Shown one piece after another: positions 33,810 through 42,885 of a stretch of 64,000 nucleotides of DNA. Origin of the DNA: Saprospiraceae bacterium. Lineage in GTDB: Bacteria; Bacteroidota; Bacteroidia; Chitinophagales; Saprospiraceae. Both the position numbers and the translations under genes were made by a program. Location of the stretch: NCBI GenBank assembly GCA_020629715.1, contig JAHDCU010000001.1, positions 186,001 to 250,000 of the forward strand, read 5' to 3'. The notes under the pieces are model-generated. The model worked only from the letters and a program-made list of their open reading frames with translations, ran no database searches and was not told the DNA's origin. The first letter of the stretch is position 1. Every line of letters starts with the position of its first letter.

Positions 33810-34136
33810 ATCGATTATTTTTCATAATCGCTATTCCTTAATTCCATTTTTTTCTCCGAGCTTACATTCATAGACTCTTAAATAAACATTAAGCTTGGTG
33901 TTAATACTCTTTTAAGAAAGCAAGCTTTTGTTTACTTCTGTTCCTCTTGCGCAGTCTTCCCAATGATAAGCAAATACAACCTTCAAAAGTGAAGGTTATT
34001 CTGAAAAGAAGGCTTGTCTTCTAATTGTATTTTGATCAGCATTTTTTGAAGAAGCCGTTCCGCATAGTGCTTGCAGGATGGCTTCTTCCGTTTAGGACTC
34101 ATACGATGTGCCGTACATTATTTATATCTTCGTTGC
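33810..34136. other. Gap between tRNA-Met promoter and lpxH with two hairpins
   Basis: 327 bp without a convincing gene. AACCTTC-AAAAGT-GAAGGTT (33978-33997) and GAAGAAGCC ... GGCTTCTTC with a 23-nt loop (34048-34056/34080-34088) form stems, neither followed by a T-tract. The second lies about 50 bp before the lpxH ATG and could fold in its leader RNA. Confidence 0.45.
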
Positions 34137-34922
34137 ATGTCGCAGGTTTGCTACTTTGTATCTGATTTTCATCTTGGTCTTGACGTGCTAGATAGCTCCC
34201 GTGATCGGGAACTTAAAGTCGTCCGATGGCTTCAATCTATTGAGTCAGAAATTGGGAGACTTTATATCGTAGGAGACATTTTTGACTACTGGTTTGAGTA
34301 CTCTTCAGCCATCCCAAAAGGATATATCAAGTTTATCAGTCAGCTAAGTAGGATGTGTGATCTTGGGTGGAAGATTGAGTTTTTTACTGGCAATCATGAT
34401 ATGTGGCAATTTAGATATTTTGAGGATGAGCTTGGTATAGTCACACATACATCTCCTATCGATATAGTTTTACAAGATAAAAGAATCATTCTAGGGCATG
34501 GAGATGGCCTAGGCCCTGGCGATCATGGTTATAAAATAATCAAAAAGATATTCTCCAATCGGATATGCCAATGGCTCTATGGCTGGATACATCCAACGGT
34601 AGGATTAGCGATCATGAAGTACATCAGTGGGCGGAGCAATCGTGAAAATGATCTCAACCGGTCATGGCAAGGAGCTGATAAAGAATGGCTGGCACAATAC
34701 GCAGAGTCACACCCTGATCGTGACGAGATCGATTATTTTATTTTTGGTCATCGACATTTAGTCGTTGATTATGAATTAAAAAACAAGAAAACTCGTTATA
34801 TCAATATTGGAGATTGGATCCATCATCGATCGTATGCAAAACTAGAAGACGGTAACATTAGTATCCATTTTTATGAAAACCCTGATGCTCAAATATCTTA
34901 TACCAATCGTACTCCTACTTAG
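34137..34922 (+). CDS. lpxH: UDP-2,3-diacylglucosamine pyrophosphohydrolase (LpxH-type)
   Basis: 261 residues from the ATG at 34137 (MSQVCYFVSDFHLG). Calcineurin-like phosphoesterase with its metal motifs in order: SDFHLG, VGDIFDYW, GNHD, HGDG and FGHRHL. The first metal Asp, the GDxxDxW pair and the NHD are intact. It makes lipid X in lipid A synthesis at the inner membrane. The frame stays open upstream to a TTG at 34071, but homologues start at the ATG. The 3' end overlaps the next gene by 50 bp. Confidence 0.9.
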   Translation: MSQVCYFVSDFHLGLDVLDSSRDRELKVVRWLQSIESEIGRLYIVGDIFDYWFEYSSAIPKGYIKFISQLSRMCDLGWKIEFFTGNHDMWQFRYFEDELGIVTHTSPIDIVLQDKRIILGHGDGLGPGDHGYKIIKKIFSNRICQWLYGWIHPTVGLAIMKYISGRSNRENDLNRSWQGADKEWLAQYAESHPDRDEIDYFIFGHRHLVVDYELKNKKTRYINIGDWIHHRSYAKLEDGNISIHFYENPDAQISYTNRTPT

Positions 34923-35688
34923 TAGTTCCTATTATTCTGCGCAAGCTCAAAGGCCTGAAGTCGTATCAGATACTATTCATCAAGTGAAATTTTTTGACAT
35001 TGATATATTAGGTCAGGTCATAGTCATCAGTAATAGCGATGAAGTCAGAATTACAAATCCCATACAGCGACGTATGGTACCTTATCAAAATGACATATTA
35101 GGAAATCTAACCCATGTAGATGTAGCCAATCCCCAGCGTATTTGCCTTTTTTATCATGATAATCAGACTATCGTCCTCCTTGATGACGCTTTATCAGAAA
35201 TAAAATTGATAGACCTTGGAGATTGGTCATATTACGATATATCTGCTGTCGCGGTAAGTAACGATAATGGATTTTGGCTATATAATGAGATAGAACAGAA
35301 TATCATAAAAGTCAATGATGAGGGCGTCGAAGTGACCAGAAGCTTAGATTTCAGAGATATCAATATGGCTGATGTTAAAGTGATCCAAATGAAAGAGCGG
35401 AACAACGAGCTTTACCTATTGACAGAAAATTATGGCTTGATGATATTTGATAATTTTGGACAATATGTCAAATCAATCCCCTATCTCAAAGGCGTTAGAG
35501 ATATACAATTTCTTAAAAATAGGATGATCTATGTAAGGGACGGAGCTGGCGCTGCATATGATAGAAAGGCGATTGAAGAATACAGCCTAAAGTTGGATAC
35601 CAATATGGTTCAGCTTAAAATCTGGGAAAACCAAGCATATATTTTGAATGATCAAGGTGGACTTTACACCACTAGACCTTCAAAATAA
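34873..35688 (+). CDS. Exported protein with beta-propeller-like repeats, unknown function
   Basis: 271 residues. Signal peptide MKTLMLKYLIPIVLLLSSSYYSAQA (an alternative ATG lies four codons in). The mature chain is a run of short strand pairs with Asp/Gly turns (VVISNSDEVRITN, IVLLDDALSEIKLIDLGDW, NNELYLLTENYGLMIFDNFG), suggesting a partial propeller or similar fold of five or so blades. It overlaps lpxH by 50 bp, which points to coupled expression and perhaps to an envelope job. I do not recognise a named family. Confidence 0.7.
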   Translation: MKTLMLKYLIPIVLLLSSSYYSAQAQRPEVVSDTIHQVKFFDIDILGQVIVISNSDEVRITNPIQRRMVPYQNDILGNLTHVDVANPQRICLFYHDNQTIVLLDDALSEIKLIDLGDWSYYDISAVAVSNDNGFWLYNEIEQNIIKVNDEGVEVTRSLDFRDINMADVKVIQMKERNNELYLLTENYGLMIFDNFGQYVKSIPYLKGVRDIQFLKNRMIYVRDGAGAAYDRKAIEEYSLKLDTNMVQLKIWENQAYILNDQGGLYTTRPSK

Positions 35689-35693
35689 TAGGA

Positions 35694-36257
35694 TTATATT
35701 GTCATAATATCCTTCTCTTTGTTTTCACAAAGCTCGTTTATCTTGGCAGTGTATGACTTGACCATACCATCTACTTCTGCCTCCATGCGTTTACCTTGAT
35801 CTTCTGGATAACCATCTTTGACTTCTTTTTTGATACCACCGATCATTTTTTGCCTTGCAGACCTGAGTCCTACTTTTGCTTCTTCTCCTAGAGCTTTAGC
35901 TTGCTTACTTAATTGCCTTCTACGATCTTCAGTCAAAGGCGGAATGATGATTCTGACAAACTCCCCATCATTCATGGGAGTAAGTCCTAGGTTGGCACCA
36001 AATATGGCTTGTTCGATAGCTCCGAGCATGCCTTTTTCCCAAGGTTGTATACTGATAGTCTTAGAGTCAGGAGTTGACAGATTAGCCACTTGTGTAAGCG
36101 GTGTCGGCGATCCATAATATTCCACCATAATACCTGAAAGCATTGCTGGGCTTGCCTTACCAGTCCTGATCTTATTTAATTCGTCAGAAAGCCTAGCTAT
36201 GGATTTATCCATTCCTTCTTTGCCTTCATCCATATATAGATCTATCATTTCACTCAT
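35694..36257 (-). CDS. frr: Ribosome recycling factor
   Basis: 187 residues from the ATG at 36257 (MSEMIDLYMDEGKEGMDKS); the open frame reaches 36293, but the family length of about 185 favours 36257. Three-helix bundle domain plus the small beta domain, with KIRTGKASPAMLSGIMVEYYG and the C-terminal VRIIIPPLTEDRRRQLSKQAK block. With EF-G it splits ribosomes after termination. pyrH, its usual neighbour, is not here. It ends 5 bp from the convergent gene at 35688. Confidence 0.98.
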   Translation of the reverse strand: MSEMIDLYMDEGKEGMDKSIARLSDELNKIRTGKASPAMLSGIMVEYYGSPTPLTQVANLSTPDSKTISIQPWEKGMLGAIEQAIFGANLGLTPMNDGEFVRIIIPPLTEDRRRQLSKQAKALGEEAKVGLRSARQKMIGGIKKEVKDGYPEDQGKRMEAEVDGMVKSYTAKINELCENKEKDIMTI

Positions 36258-36345
36258 AATGCTATTTTTATCAATCGTTGTGCTAATGTACAAAACCCGA
36301 AATAAATCAAATCATTTCGGGTTTTGCAAATAATATTCTAGTCTT

Positions 36346-37035
36346 CTAGTCTCTTCCTAAAAACTGTAATAAAAAGTATAAGAACATAACTAGCGCTGAC
36401 AATGCCGCTACTACATAGGTCATGGCTGCCCACCAAAGTGCATCTTTAGCGCCATCGTATTCTGCTCCATGCGTAACTCCAGTCTCATCAAGCCATACTA
36501 GTGCTCGCCTACTGGCATCAAACTCTACCGGCAATGTCACCAATGAAAATAATGCTGTGATACCAAAAGTGACTACCAATGCAAGCATCATGATATTACC
36601 CAAATATGGACTAGCCATTGCTCCGAAAATAAATCCCATAAATAGGAATTGTTGAATTCTACTTGATATCTGTACGACAGGCACAATCTTAGATCTAAAC
36701 CCAAGCATGGCATATGCAGTATCATGTTGTATAGCATGTCCTACTTCATGTGCTGACACTGCTGCTGATGCTACAGATCTTCCTTGAAATACTTCTGGAC
36801 TGAGTGAGACGGTCTTGGTCATTGGGTTGTAATGATCCGTCAACATCCCTTGTCCCATCACTACCTTTACACCAGAAACTCCATAGTGTCGAAGCATCGC
36901 ATGTGCAACATCTTCACCACTCATACCGGAGCTAGTAGGTACTCTGCTGTACTTATTAAATTTTGATTTCAATCGATTACTTACCAGCCATCCGACGATT
37001 CCGAATACACCGATAATAACATAATACATCATCAT
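36346..37035 (-). CDS. Membrane zinc metallopeptidase, YugP family
   Basis: 229 residues. An N-terminal membrane helix (YYVIIGVFGIVGWLV), then the zinc site HEVGH (SAAVSAHEVGHAIQHD) at about 95-100, then three or four more membrane segments to the C-terminus. The DHYNPMTKTVSLSPEVFQGRS stretch before the site is typical of neutral zinc metallopeptidases of the YugP type. Role in membrane-protein quality control is suspected for the family but not established. It precedes nothing in an obvious operon; serS lies 12 bp upstream on the same strand. Confidence 0.9.
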   Translation of the reverse strand: MMMYYVIIGVFGIVGWLVSNRLKSKFNKYSRVPTSSGMSGEDVAHAMLRHYGVSGVKVVMGQGMLTDHYNPMTKTVSLSPEVFQGRSVASAAVSAHEVGHAIQHDTAYAMLGFRSKIVPVVQISSRIQQFLFMGFIFGAMASPYLGNIMMLALVVTFGITALFSLVTLPVEFDASRRALVWLDETGVTHGAEYDGAKDALWWAAMTYVVAALSALVMFLYFLLQFLGRD

Positions 37036-37047
37036 ATCTTTTCAATT

Positions 37048-38328
37048 TTATTTTATGACGTCAAATCCTGTATAAGGTTTCAGCGCTTCTGGAATTTTTA
37101 TTCCATTGGCTGTTTGATTATTTTCTAGTAAAGCCGCTACTATTCTTGCCAATGCCAAGGCACTACCATTGAGCGTATGAGCAAGTTGCGTCTTTCCGTT
37201 TTCACCTTTATATCGAAGTTTCAGTCGATTAGATTGATAGGTTAAAAAATTAGATACTGAACTTACTTCTAACCACTTTTTCTGAGCTGCAGAATACACT
37301 TCAAAATCAAAGGTTAAAGCAGAAGTAAAGGTCAGATCTCCACCACATAAACGCAAGATACGGTATGGCAGTTCCAATTTGATCAATAAGCTCTCGATAT
37401 GCTTGAGCATTTCTTGGAGCACATCATAAGATTTATCGGGATGCGCAATCTGTACTATCTCGATTTTTTCAAACTGATGCACTCGATTGAGTCCTTTTAC
37501 ATCTGATCCATAAGATCCAGCTTCTCTTCTAAAACAAGGTGTATGTCCTGTCACTTTCTGTGGAAAGTCAGATTCTTTGAGGATAACATCACGATAGATA
37601 TTGGTCAGTGGTACCTCAGCCGTAGGTATCAAGTATAGACCATCACGCTCCATTTCATACATTTGGCCCTCTTTATCCGGCAGTTGGCCCGTACCTCTTG
37701 CAGAATCCTCATTTACCAACAATGGTGGCATCACCTCTTCATACCCAGCGGCAACAGCTTCATCCAAAAAGAACTGGATCAATGCTCTTTGCAGTTTAGC
37801 TCCATGACCTCTATACAAAGGAAATCCGCTTCCAGTTATTTTTACACCTAGCTTAAAGTCAATCAAATTATATACATCGGCAAGTTCCCAGTGTGGTTTA
37901 GCATGATCACCTAAATCAGGAAGATCACTAGACCAATCTTGATACACCTCATTATCCTCTTCTGTCAGTCCATCAGGAACACTATCATGTGGTATATTTG
38001 GTATAGTCAATAATACTTTATAAAGCTCCTCCTTTACGAGTTTCATCGCTTCTTCTTCCTTAGCGGCACTAGTCTTTAGTACCGAAACTTGATCTTTTAT
38101 AGCATTGGCTTCCTGTGCTTTACCAGACTTATACAACATTCCAATCTCTTTGGAATGAGCATTAATAGCTGCAAGTTTTTGATCAAGACTCGTCTGTAAT
38201 GACTTCCGTTGATCATCTAATACGATTGTGCGATCAAGAGACTGTAGCCTTTCTTGATCAAAACCTCTCTTTTTGAGGGCTTTCTTATAAGCCTCAATGT
38301 TTTCTCTAATTTCACTTACTTGCAGCAT
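37048..38328 (-). CDS. serS: Seryl-tRNA synthetase
   Basis: 426 residues. N-terminal coiled-coil arm (about 28-105) that grips the long arm of tRNA-Ser, then the class II catalytic core: motif 2 region TPCFRREAGSYG, tRNA/serine contacts in TAEVPLTNIY, and motif 3 (LNGSALALARIVAALLENNQ). It charges tRNA-Ser with serine. It shares a 221-bp divergent region with rho. The YugP-type protease follows after 12 bp. Confidence 0.98.
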   Translation of the reverse strand: MLQVSEIRENIEAYKKALKKRGFDQERLQSLDRTIVLDDQRKSLQTSLDQKLAAINAHSKEIGMLYKSGKAQEANAIKDQVSVLKTSAAKEEEAMKLVKEELYKVLLTIPNIPHDSVPDGLTEEDNEVYQDWSSDLPDLGDHAKPHWELADVYNLIDFKLGVKITGSGFPLYRGHGAKLQRALIQFFLDEAVAAGYEEVMPPLLVNEDSARGTGQLPDKEGQMYEMERDGLYLIPTAEVPLTNIYRDVILKESDFPQKVTGHTPCFRREAGSYGSDVKGLNRVHQFEKIEIVQIAHPDKSYDVLQEMLKHIESLLIKLELPYRILRLCGGDLTFTSALTFDFEVYSAAQKKWLEVSSVSNFLTYQSNRLKLRYKGENGKTQLAHTLNGSALALARIVAALLENNQTANGIKIPEALKPYTGFDVIK

Positions 38329-38396
38329 AGCGTCCGTTTTACTGTTAAAATTTCATATATATCATCATGATTATATGAAGGTGCAAAAATAGTATT

Positions 38397-38426
38397 TTGA
38401 ATTTCAATATATAAATGTATTTTTGC
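38397..38426 (+). promoter_or_regulatory. Promoter of rho
   Basis: TTG at 38397-38399 and TATTTTTG at 38419-38426, 19 bp apart, a textbook Bacteroidota sigma-A promoter. It predicts a leader of about 115 nt before the rho ATG, long enough for autoregulation by Rho. Confidence 0.8.
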
Positions 38427-38549
38427 GTTGATTTTAAAATGCTTGGATAATCAATCAGGCATTCCCACAACACTTAACCCACAACAAGATCTTATTCGAG
38501 GATCCGATTTCAATGTTCTAAGCAAAGAATATAACAAGTTCAAAACAAG

Positions 38550-40217
38550 ATGTACGACATTCTACAATTAAATGATATGCTAGTGCCCGAACTCCGCGAT
38601 CTTGCGGAAACACTAGGATTGAAAAGCTATAAAAAGTTAAGCAAGCAAGACTTAATCTACAAAATATTAGATGAGCAAGCTCTATCTTCTGATGGTGGCA
38701 AAGCAGCTGAAAAACCAAAAAAAGCTGTAGCTGAAAAACCTAAACGTGAGCGTAAGCCACGGACCCCAAAAGCTAAGGAAGAAAAAACCGAAGCTGAAAA
38801 ACCAAAAGCTAAGGAAAGTAAAGCTGCTAAACCTGAGTCCACTCCTTCAAAAGAAGAAGCTCCAGAAAAGCCAAAAAGGACAAGACGTACTAGAAAGACA
38901 GATAGTCAAGCGACTAAGTCCAATGCCGAAAACAAAAGTTCTGAATCAGAAGAATCTGAAGAAAAGACTTCTGGCACTGAGAATAGAGAAGAAAAATCAA
39001 AATCGCAAGATAGACCGGCTAGAAACAATCCTCGGCCTAAATCGGAGGCAAAACCTAAACCAGAACCTGCTCCAGAACCAAAATTCAAAATTGATATCGA
39101 TGGTCTTGTAGAAGGCGAAGGTATATTAGAAATGATGTCCGACGGCTACGGGTTTTTAAGAAGTAGTGATTATAACTACTTAAGTTCGCCAGACGATGTT
39201 TATGTAAGTCCAAGTCAAGTAAAACTTTTCGGACTTAAAACAGGAGATACCGTAGTAGGTGCGATCAGACCACCTAAGCCAGGAGAGAAGTATTTTGCTC
39301 TATTAAGAGTAAGCTCCATCAATGGAGTAACTCCTGAGAAAATTAATGAAAGAGTACCTTTTGAATATTTGACACCACTCTTCCCTACTGAGAAATTTAA
39401 CCTTTCTAACCACCCAGCTGGAAAAGATTACGGTAATCGTATGATCGACCTGTTCTCGCCGATCGGTAAAGGTCAGAGAGGTCTTATCGTAGCACAGCCT
39501 AAGACAGGTAAGACTTTCTTACTCAAGGATGTGGCTAATGCCATAGCAGATAATCACCCTGAGTGCTACATGATTGTATTATTGATCGATGAGCGTCCTG
39601 AGGAAGTTACGGATATGAAACGTAGTGTAAAAGCAGAGGTAGTAGCCTCTACTTTTGACGAACCCGCTAATAATCACGTACGTGTAGCCAATATAGTATT
39701 GGAGAAAGCTAAAAGAATGGTAGAGACAGGTCACGATGTAGTGATCTTATTGGATTCACTCACGAGACTTGCTCGTGCATATAACACTGTATCTCCTGCA
39801 TCAGGTAGAGTACTATCAGGTGGTGTGGAAGCAACGGCACTTCATAAACCTAAAAAATTCTTTGGTGCTGCAAGAAATATCGAAGGTGGTGGATCTTTGA
39901 CCATATTAGCTACTGCATTAATCGACACAGGATCCAAGATGGATGAAGTCATCTTTGAAGAATTCAAAGGTACAGGTAACATGGAGCTTATGCTCGATAG
40001 ACAACTAGCCAATAAGCGACTCTATCCTGCCATCAACTTGACTAACTCTTCTACTCGTAGAGAAGAATTGCTTATGGATGAATCTACGCTACGTCGTATG
40101 TTTATGTTCAGAAAATATCTTGCAGATATGAAACCTGACGAGGCTATGGAATTCTTGAGAAAGCACATGAATGGTACGAAGAGTAACGAAGAGTTTTTAT
40201 CATCCATGAATAGATAG
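38550..40217 (+). CDS. rho: Transcription termination factor Rho with a charged insert
   Basis: 555 residues against about 420 for E. coli Rho. N-terminal helical domain (1-45, [20 protein letters not shown]), then a roughly 130-residue Lys/Glu/Pro/Ser-rich disordered insert (50-180), then the cold-shock RNA-binding fold (GYGFLRS), and the hexameric ATPase with Walker A QPKTGKT (about 316-322) and the Q-loop/R-loop block. It ends in ...[10 protein letters not shown]. Such insertions are known in Bacteroidota Rho and can help RNA binding or phase separation. Promoter at 38397-38426. Confidence 0.97.
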   Translation: MYDILQLNDMLVPELRDLAETLGLKSYKKLSKQDLIYKILDEQALSSDGGKAAEKPKKAVAEKPKRERKPRTPKAKEEKTEAEKPKAKESKAAKPESTPSKEEAPEKPKRTRRTRKTDSQATKSNAENKSSESEESEEKTSGTENREEKSKSQDRPARNNPRPKSEAKPKPEPAPEPKFKIDIDGLVEGEGILEMMSDGYGFLRSSDYNYLSSPDDVYVSPSQVKLFGLKTGDTVVGAIRPPKPGEKYFALLRVSSINGVTPEKINERVPFEYLTPLFPTEKFNLSNHPAGKDYGNRMIDLFSPIGKGQRGLIVAQPKTGKTFLLKDVANAIADNHPECYMIVLLIDERPEEVTDMKRSVKAEVVASTFDEPANNHVRVANIVLEKAKRMVETGHDVVILLDSLTRLARAYNTVSPASGRVLSGGVEATALHKPKKFFGAARNIEGGGSLTILATALIDTGSKMDEVIFEEFKGTGNMELMLDRQLANKRLYPAINLTNSSTRREELLMDESTLRRMFMFRKYLADMKPDEAMEFLRKHMNGTKSNEEFLSSMNR

Positions 40218-40236
40218 ATAAATAAGCTTCATTAAA

Positions 40237-40267
40237 TTTGAATATTAACAAAGAAAGCATACTTTTG
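40237..40267 (+). promoter_or_regulatory. Promoter of rpmH
   Basis: TTTG at 40237-40240 and TACTTTTG at 40260-40267 with exactly 19 bp between them, the clearest Bacteroidota promoter in the window. The leader to the rpmH ATG would be about 20 nt. Confidence 0.9.
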
Positions 40268-40293
40268 CACTCTGTTTGTAAAAAGAACTTATT

Positions 40294-40449
40294 ATGAAAC
40301 GTACATATCAACCATCGAAGAGAAAAAGAGCTAATAAACACGGATTTAGATCTAGAATGAGCTCAAAGAATGGTCGTAAAGTTTTAGCTAGAAGAAGAGC
40401 TAAAGGAAGATTACAGTTGACTGTTTCTGACGAAAGAAAAGGTAAATAG
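40294..40449 (+). CDS. rpmH: 50S ribosomal protein L34
   Basis: 51 residues, very basic: [18 protein letters not shown], then [20 protein letters not shown] and [10 protein letters not shown]. It is the usual L34 sequence with a short C-terminal extension. It packs in the 50S exit-tunnel region. The gene precedes rnpA, the conserved rpmH-rnpA order, but a strong terminator (40492-40524) stands between them. Confidence 0.98.
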   Translation: MKRTYQPSKRKRANKHGFRSRMSSKNGRKVLARRRAKGRLQLTVSDERKGK

Positions 40450-40491
40450 TATTTGTAAGTTCCTCTGGAGCAACAAAGCATGAAAATAATC

Positions 40492-40531
40492 ACCCGGATG
40501 TGTAATTGCGCATTCGGGTTTTTTATTTTTG
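40492..40531 (+). terminator. Terminator between rpmH and rnpA, overlapping a -7 box
   Basis: ACCCGGATGTG, loop TAATTG, CGCATTCGGGT (eleven pairs, two of them G-U), then TTTTT. The last T is the first base of TATTTTTG (40524-40531), a TAnnTTTG box ending 8 bp before the rnpA ATG. The rpmH message should end here and rnpA restart, with almost no leader. Confidence 0.75.
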
Positions 40532-40539
40532 GATAAATT

Positions 40540-40935
40540 ATGAAACGATATACCCTCGGCAAAGAACAAAAACTAAAAAGTCCAGAAGCTATATCTGAAT
40601 TATTTAGAGGAGGGCATTCATTATACAAGTATCCGTTAAAACTCAAATGGTCACTGACTGATAATCAAGAAAAGACAACACCACAATCTAAATTCGGAGT
40701 AACAGTTCCTAAACGTAGATTCAAGTCAGCCGTAAAGCGTAACCGTATCAAGCGGCTTATACGTGAAGCTTATCGACTAAATCGCCCAGAATATATACCC
40801 AACGATAAACTGAATTGCTCTATACAGCTGTTATTCATGTATATTGCTGATCAAGAAGAGTCTCTAGAGACTATAACCAAATCAATACAATGGCATTTAC
40901 AACAACTACAAACCAAGAGCTGCAATGAAGAATAG
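40540..40935 (+). CDS. rnpA: Ribonuclease P protein component
   Basis: 131 residues, basic. Core signature FGVTVPKRRFKSAVKRNRIKRLIREAYR (the RNR motif region), preceded by the substrate-leader cleft strands (LFRGGHSLYKYPLKLKW). With the RNase P RNA (not in this window) it removes 5' leaders from tRNA precursors, which makes the abnormal tRNA leaders at 24.7 and 33.7 kb interesting. Its end overlaps the following gene by 11 bp. Confidence 0.96.
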   Translation: MKRYTLGKEQKLKSPEAISELFRGGHSLYKYPLKLKWSLTDNQEKTTPQSKFGVTVPKRRFKSAVKRNRIKRLIREAYRLNRPEYIPNDKLNCSIQLLFMYIADQEESLETITKSIQWHLQQLQTKSCNEE

Positions 40936-41434
40936 TGCATTATTATTCATTATTATGTCATGCTTCTGCAATAGCCTCAGCAGTCAGATCTATCTGCAGA
41001 TCGAAATATTCAATAATCCACGAACTATAAAGTATCATAGTAATGATGTGATCGAGTTTAAGGTTAAAGAGTATCCGGATACTTGGAGAAAAGAGCGTAT
41101 TGAAGAGATTATTCCCGATGGTAATGTGCTTTTATTTAGTGATGGTTTTGAAACTATTGATAATATCATCAAAGTACGTCGTATAAATCCACCTGCCAAA
41201 TACTTAGGAAGAGCACTGATGGTTTTCGCGGCAAGTTACGCTATCTATGGAGTGATCGCAGATTTTGGATTTGGAGATGATGCCATCACTGGAACTAATA
41301 TTGGTATTACAGGTGCCTCACTAGGTACGGGATTTTTACTGGATAAGGGTTTTGGCCAAAAATATTATGGAATTGGAAAAACTAGCCGACTCCGTATTGT
41401 GGATTTGAGATTTCAGGTGGATGTGGATGACTAA
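40925..41434 (+). CDS. Exported protein of unknown function
   Basis: 169 residues. Signal peptide MKNSALLFIIMSCFCNSLSSQ. The first half has a translation-barrel-like run (TIKYHSNDVIEFKVKEYPDTW, then IDNIIKVRRI) and the second half a glycine-rich membrane-like segment (YLGRALMVFAASYAIYGVIADFGFG). The usual gene after rnpA in many bacteria is yidD; this is not YidD, which has conserved Cys and Arg residues absent here. It overlaps rnpA by 11 bp and runs into the next gene, so the group is one transcript. I recognise no family. Confidence 0.65.
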   Translation: MKNSALLFIIMSCFCNSLSSQIYLQIEIFNNPRTIKYHSNDVIEFKVKEYPDTWRKERIEEIIPDGNVLLFSDGFETIDNIIKVRRINPPAKYLGRALMVFAASYAIYGVIADFGFGDDAITGTNIGITGASLGTGFLLDKGFGQKYYGIGKTSRLRIVDLRFQVDVDD

Positions 41435-41450
41435 AATAATGATAGCACAA

Positions 41451-42410
41451 ATGAAATTCTGGATAACAACTATTACAATTTTATTGGCCCTTCATGTACA
41501 TGCTCAAAAGACTTCAATTAGTTATGAGCTCAATGGCAGGTCTTCGAATATACAAATTCAAGATTCACTTGAGCTATCTAAAAATCCATTTGCAAAGTTT
41601 ATAGGTGAATGGACGCTTAAAAACGATATTTGGATACAAAATTGGGGTAGTGAAAATGATACTCTAAAGATATCTGAACATCATACGATATCTGCACAAA
41701 TAAATACTGAAAATAGCCTTTTATCGATTATCGATGGACCAGAACCAAACGGTCATATATTTTGGTCTTACAATCCTAATACCCGAGAAGTAGATCATTT
41801 GTCAAGCTTTGGAACTAATAGAGCTGGAGTTGGAAAAGGCAAATTTTACGGCAAAGGTAACTTAAAGCTAAAGGTAAGTTTTGAAGGCGAAGCTTTAGGA
41901 ACCTATCGAATATATACTTATAACTGGATTAATGATAATGAATATGCTCTCTTATCGGTGCAGTATGATAAGAATGATAAGCCAACTGGTCTTTTTTATA
42001 AAGGCAATTTTATCAGGGAAAATAACAAGGATAACCTACAAAAAGCAATTAAGAAAATCCTGAACGTCTTAGACGATCATAGGATCTCAAAGGAGCAGCA
42101 AATCAAGGTTTACGCCGATGATATTGTGCATATGGCACCCAATCAGGAGGTCATCAATAATAAACAAGATTTACTTACATACCTTAACAAACAAAAAAGC
42201 TTTGGGTATGCCAAAATGGAGCATAAAATTGATGACTTGACGGCATATGGTGACCTTGTCATAATGAGAGGTAGTGTAAGTGGCTTTTTCTATCCAGTAA
42301 ATGATGTGAATGGAGTCCAATTCCGAACAAAAAACCTGATCATTTTTAAAAGAATAAATGGGATGCTGAAAATTACGAAAGTGATCTACAATATGTCCCC
42401 AATCGAGTAA
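41451..42410 (+). CDS. Exported protein: DUF1579-like domain plus NTF2-like domain
   Basis: 319 residues from the ATG at 41451, which starts the signal peptide MKFWITTITILLALHVHA. In-frame ATGs at 41421, 41427 and 41439 are possible and would overlap the previous gene. An N-terminal beta-barrel-like part (about 35-190, NPFAKFIGEWTLKNDIW, LLSIIDGPEPNGHIFWSY) resembles DUF1579 domains, and a C-terminal NTF2/SnoaL-like part (about 210-315) ends FKRINGMLKITKVIYN. Both halves usually bind or sense small molecules. Function unknown. Confidence 0.65.
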   Translation: MKFWITTITILLALHVHAQKTSISYELNGRSSNIQIQDSLELSKNPFAKFIGEWTLKNDIWIQNWGSENDTLKISEHHTISAQINTENSLLSIIDGPEPNGHIFWSYNPNTREVDHLSSFGTNRAGVGKGKFYGKGNLKLKVSFEGEALGTYRIYTYNWINDNEYALLSVQYDKNDKPTGLFYKGNFIRENNKDNLQKAIKKILNVLDDHRISKEQQIKVYADDIVHMAPNQEVINNKQDLLTYLNKQKSFGYAKMEHKIDDLTAYGDLVIMRGSVSGFFYPVNDVNGVQFRTKNLIIFKRINGMLKITKVIYNMSPIE

Positions 42411-42442
42411 AGAAAGGTAAGGTCAATAATAGGTTATCCCTC

Positions 42443-42880
42443 TTACGAGATATCTCTTTTTATTAAGAATCCTATCCCTTCCTGATACCCTGCTAAGCCC
42501 TTACCAACAATACAATGTACCGCGGCATCAGTAATATATGAGTAATGTCTAAAAGGCTCTCTTTCGTAGACATTAGAGATATGCACCTCTACGACAGGCG
42601 TTTCTATCCCTTTAATAGCGTCGTGCAAGGCGATCGATGTATGGGTATATGCACCAGCATTAAGAATCACCCCAACATTCGGCATAAATCCAATTTCGTG
42701 TAGTTTATCTAGAAGATGTCCCTCATGATTGGACTGAAAATATACCAAGTCAAGATTTAGATTATTACGCTGGAGCTCTTCAAAATAGTCTTCAAATGAT
42801 CTCGCTCCGTAAATATCTGTTTCTCTCTTGCCCAGTAAATTTAGATTGGGACCATTAATGATGTATATCGTTTTGATCAT
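42443..42880 (-). CDS. aroQ: Type II 3-dehydroquinate dehydratase
   Basis: 145 residues, the standard AroQ length. N-terminal INGPNLNLLGKRE with the catalytic Arg (LGKR), Tyr/His cluster YIYGARSFEDY, FQSNHEGHLLDKLHE, ILNAGAYTHTSIALHDAI and HISNVYEREPFRHYSY. It makes 3-dehydroshikimate in the shikimate pathway. It reads from the same strand as recQ, 5 bp downstream of it, so the two are co-transcribed. Confidence 0.97.
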   Translation of the reverse strand: MIKTIYIINGPNLNLLGKRETDIYGARSFEDYFEELQRNNLNLDLVYFQSNHEGHLLDKLHEIGFMPNVGVILNAGAYTHTSIALHDAIKGIETPVVEVHISNVYEREPFRHYSYITDAAVHCIVGKGLAGYQEGIGFLIKRDIS

Positions 42881-42885
42881 AAATC

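Noticed and set aside
34071-34136. TTG extension of lpxH
   Set aside because: It encodes residues unlike any LpxH N-terminus and runs through the hairpin before the gene.
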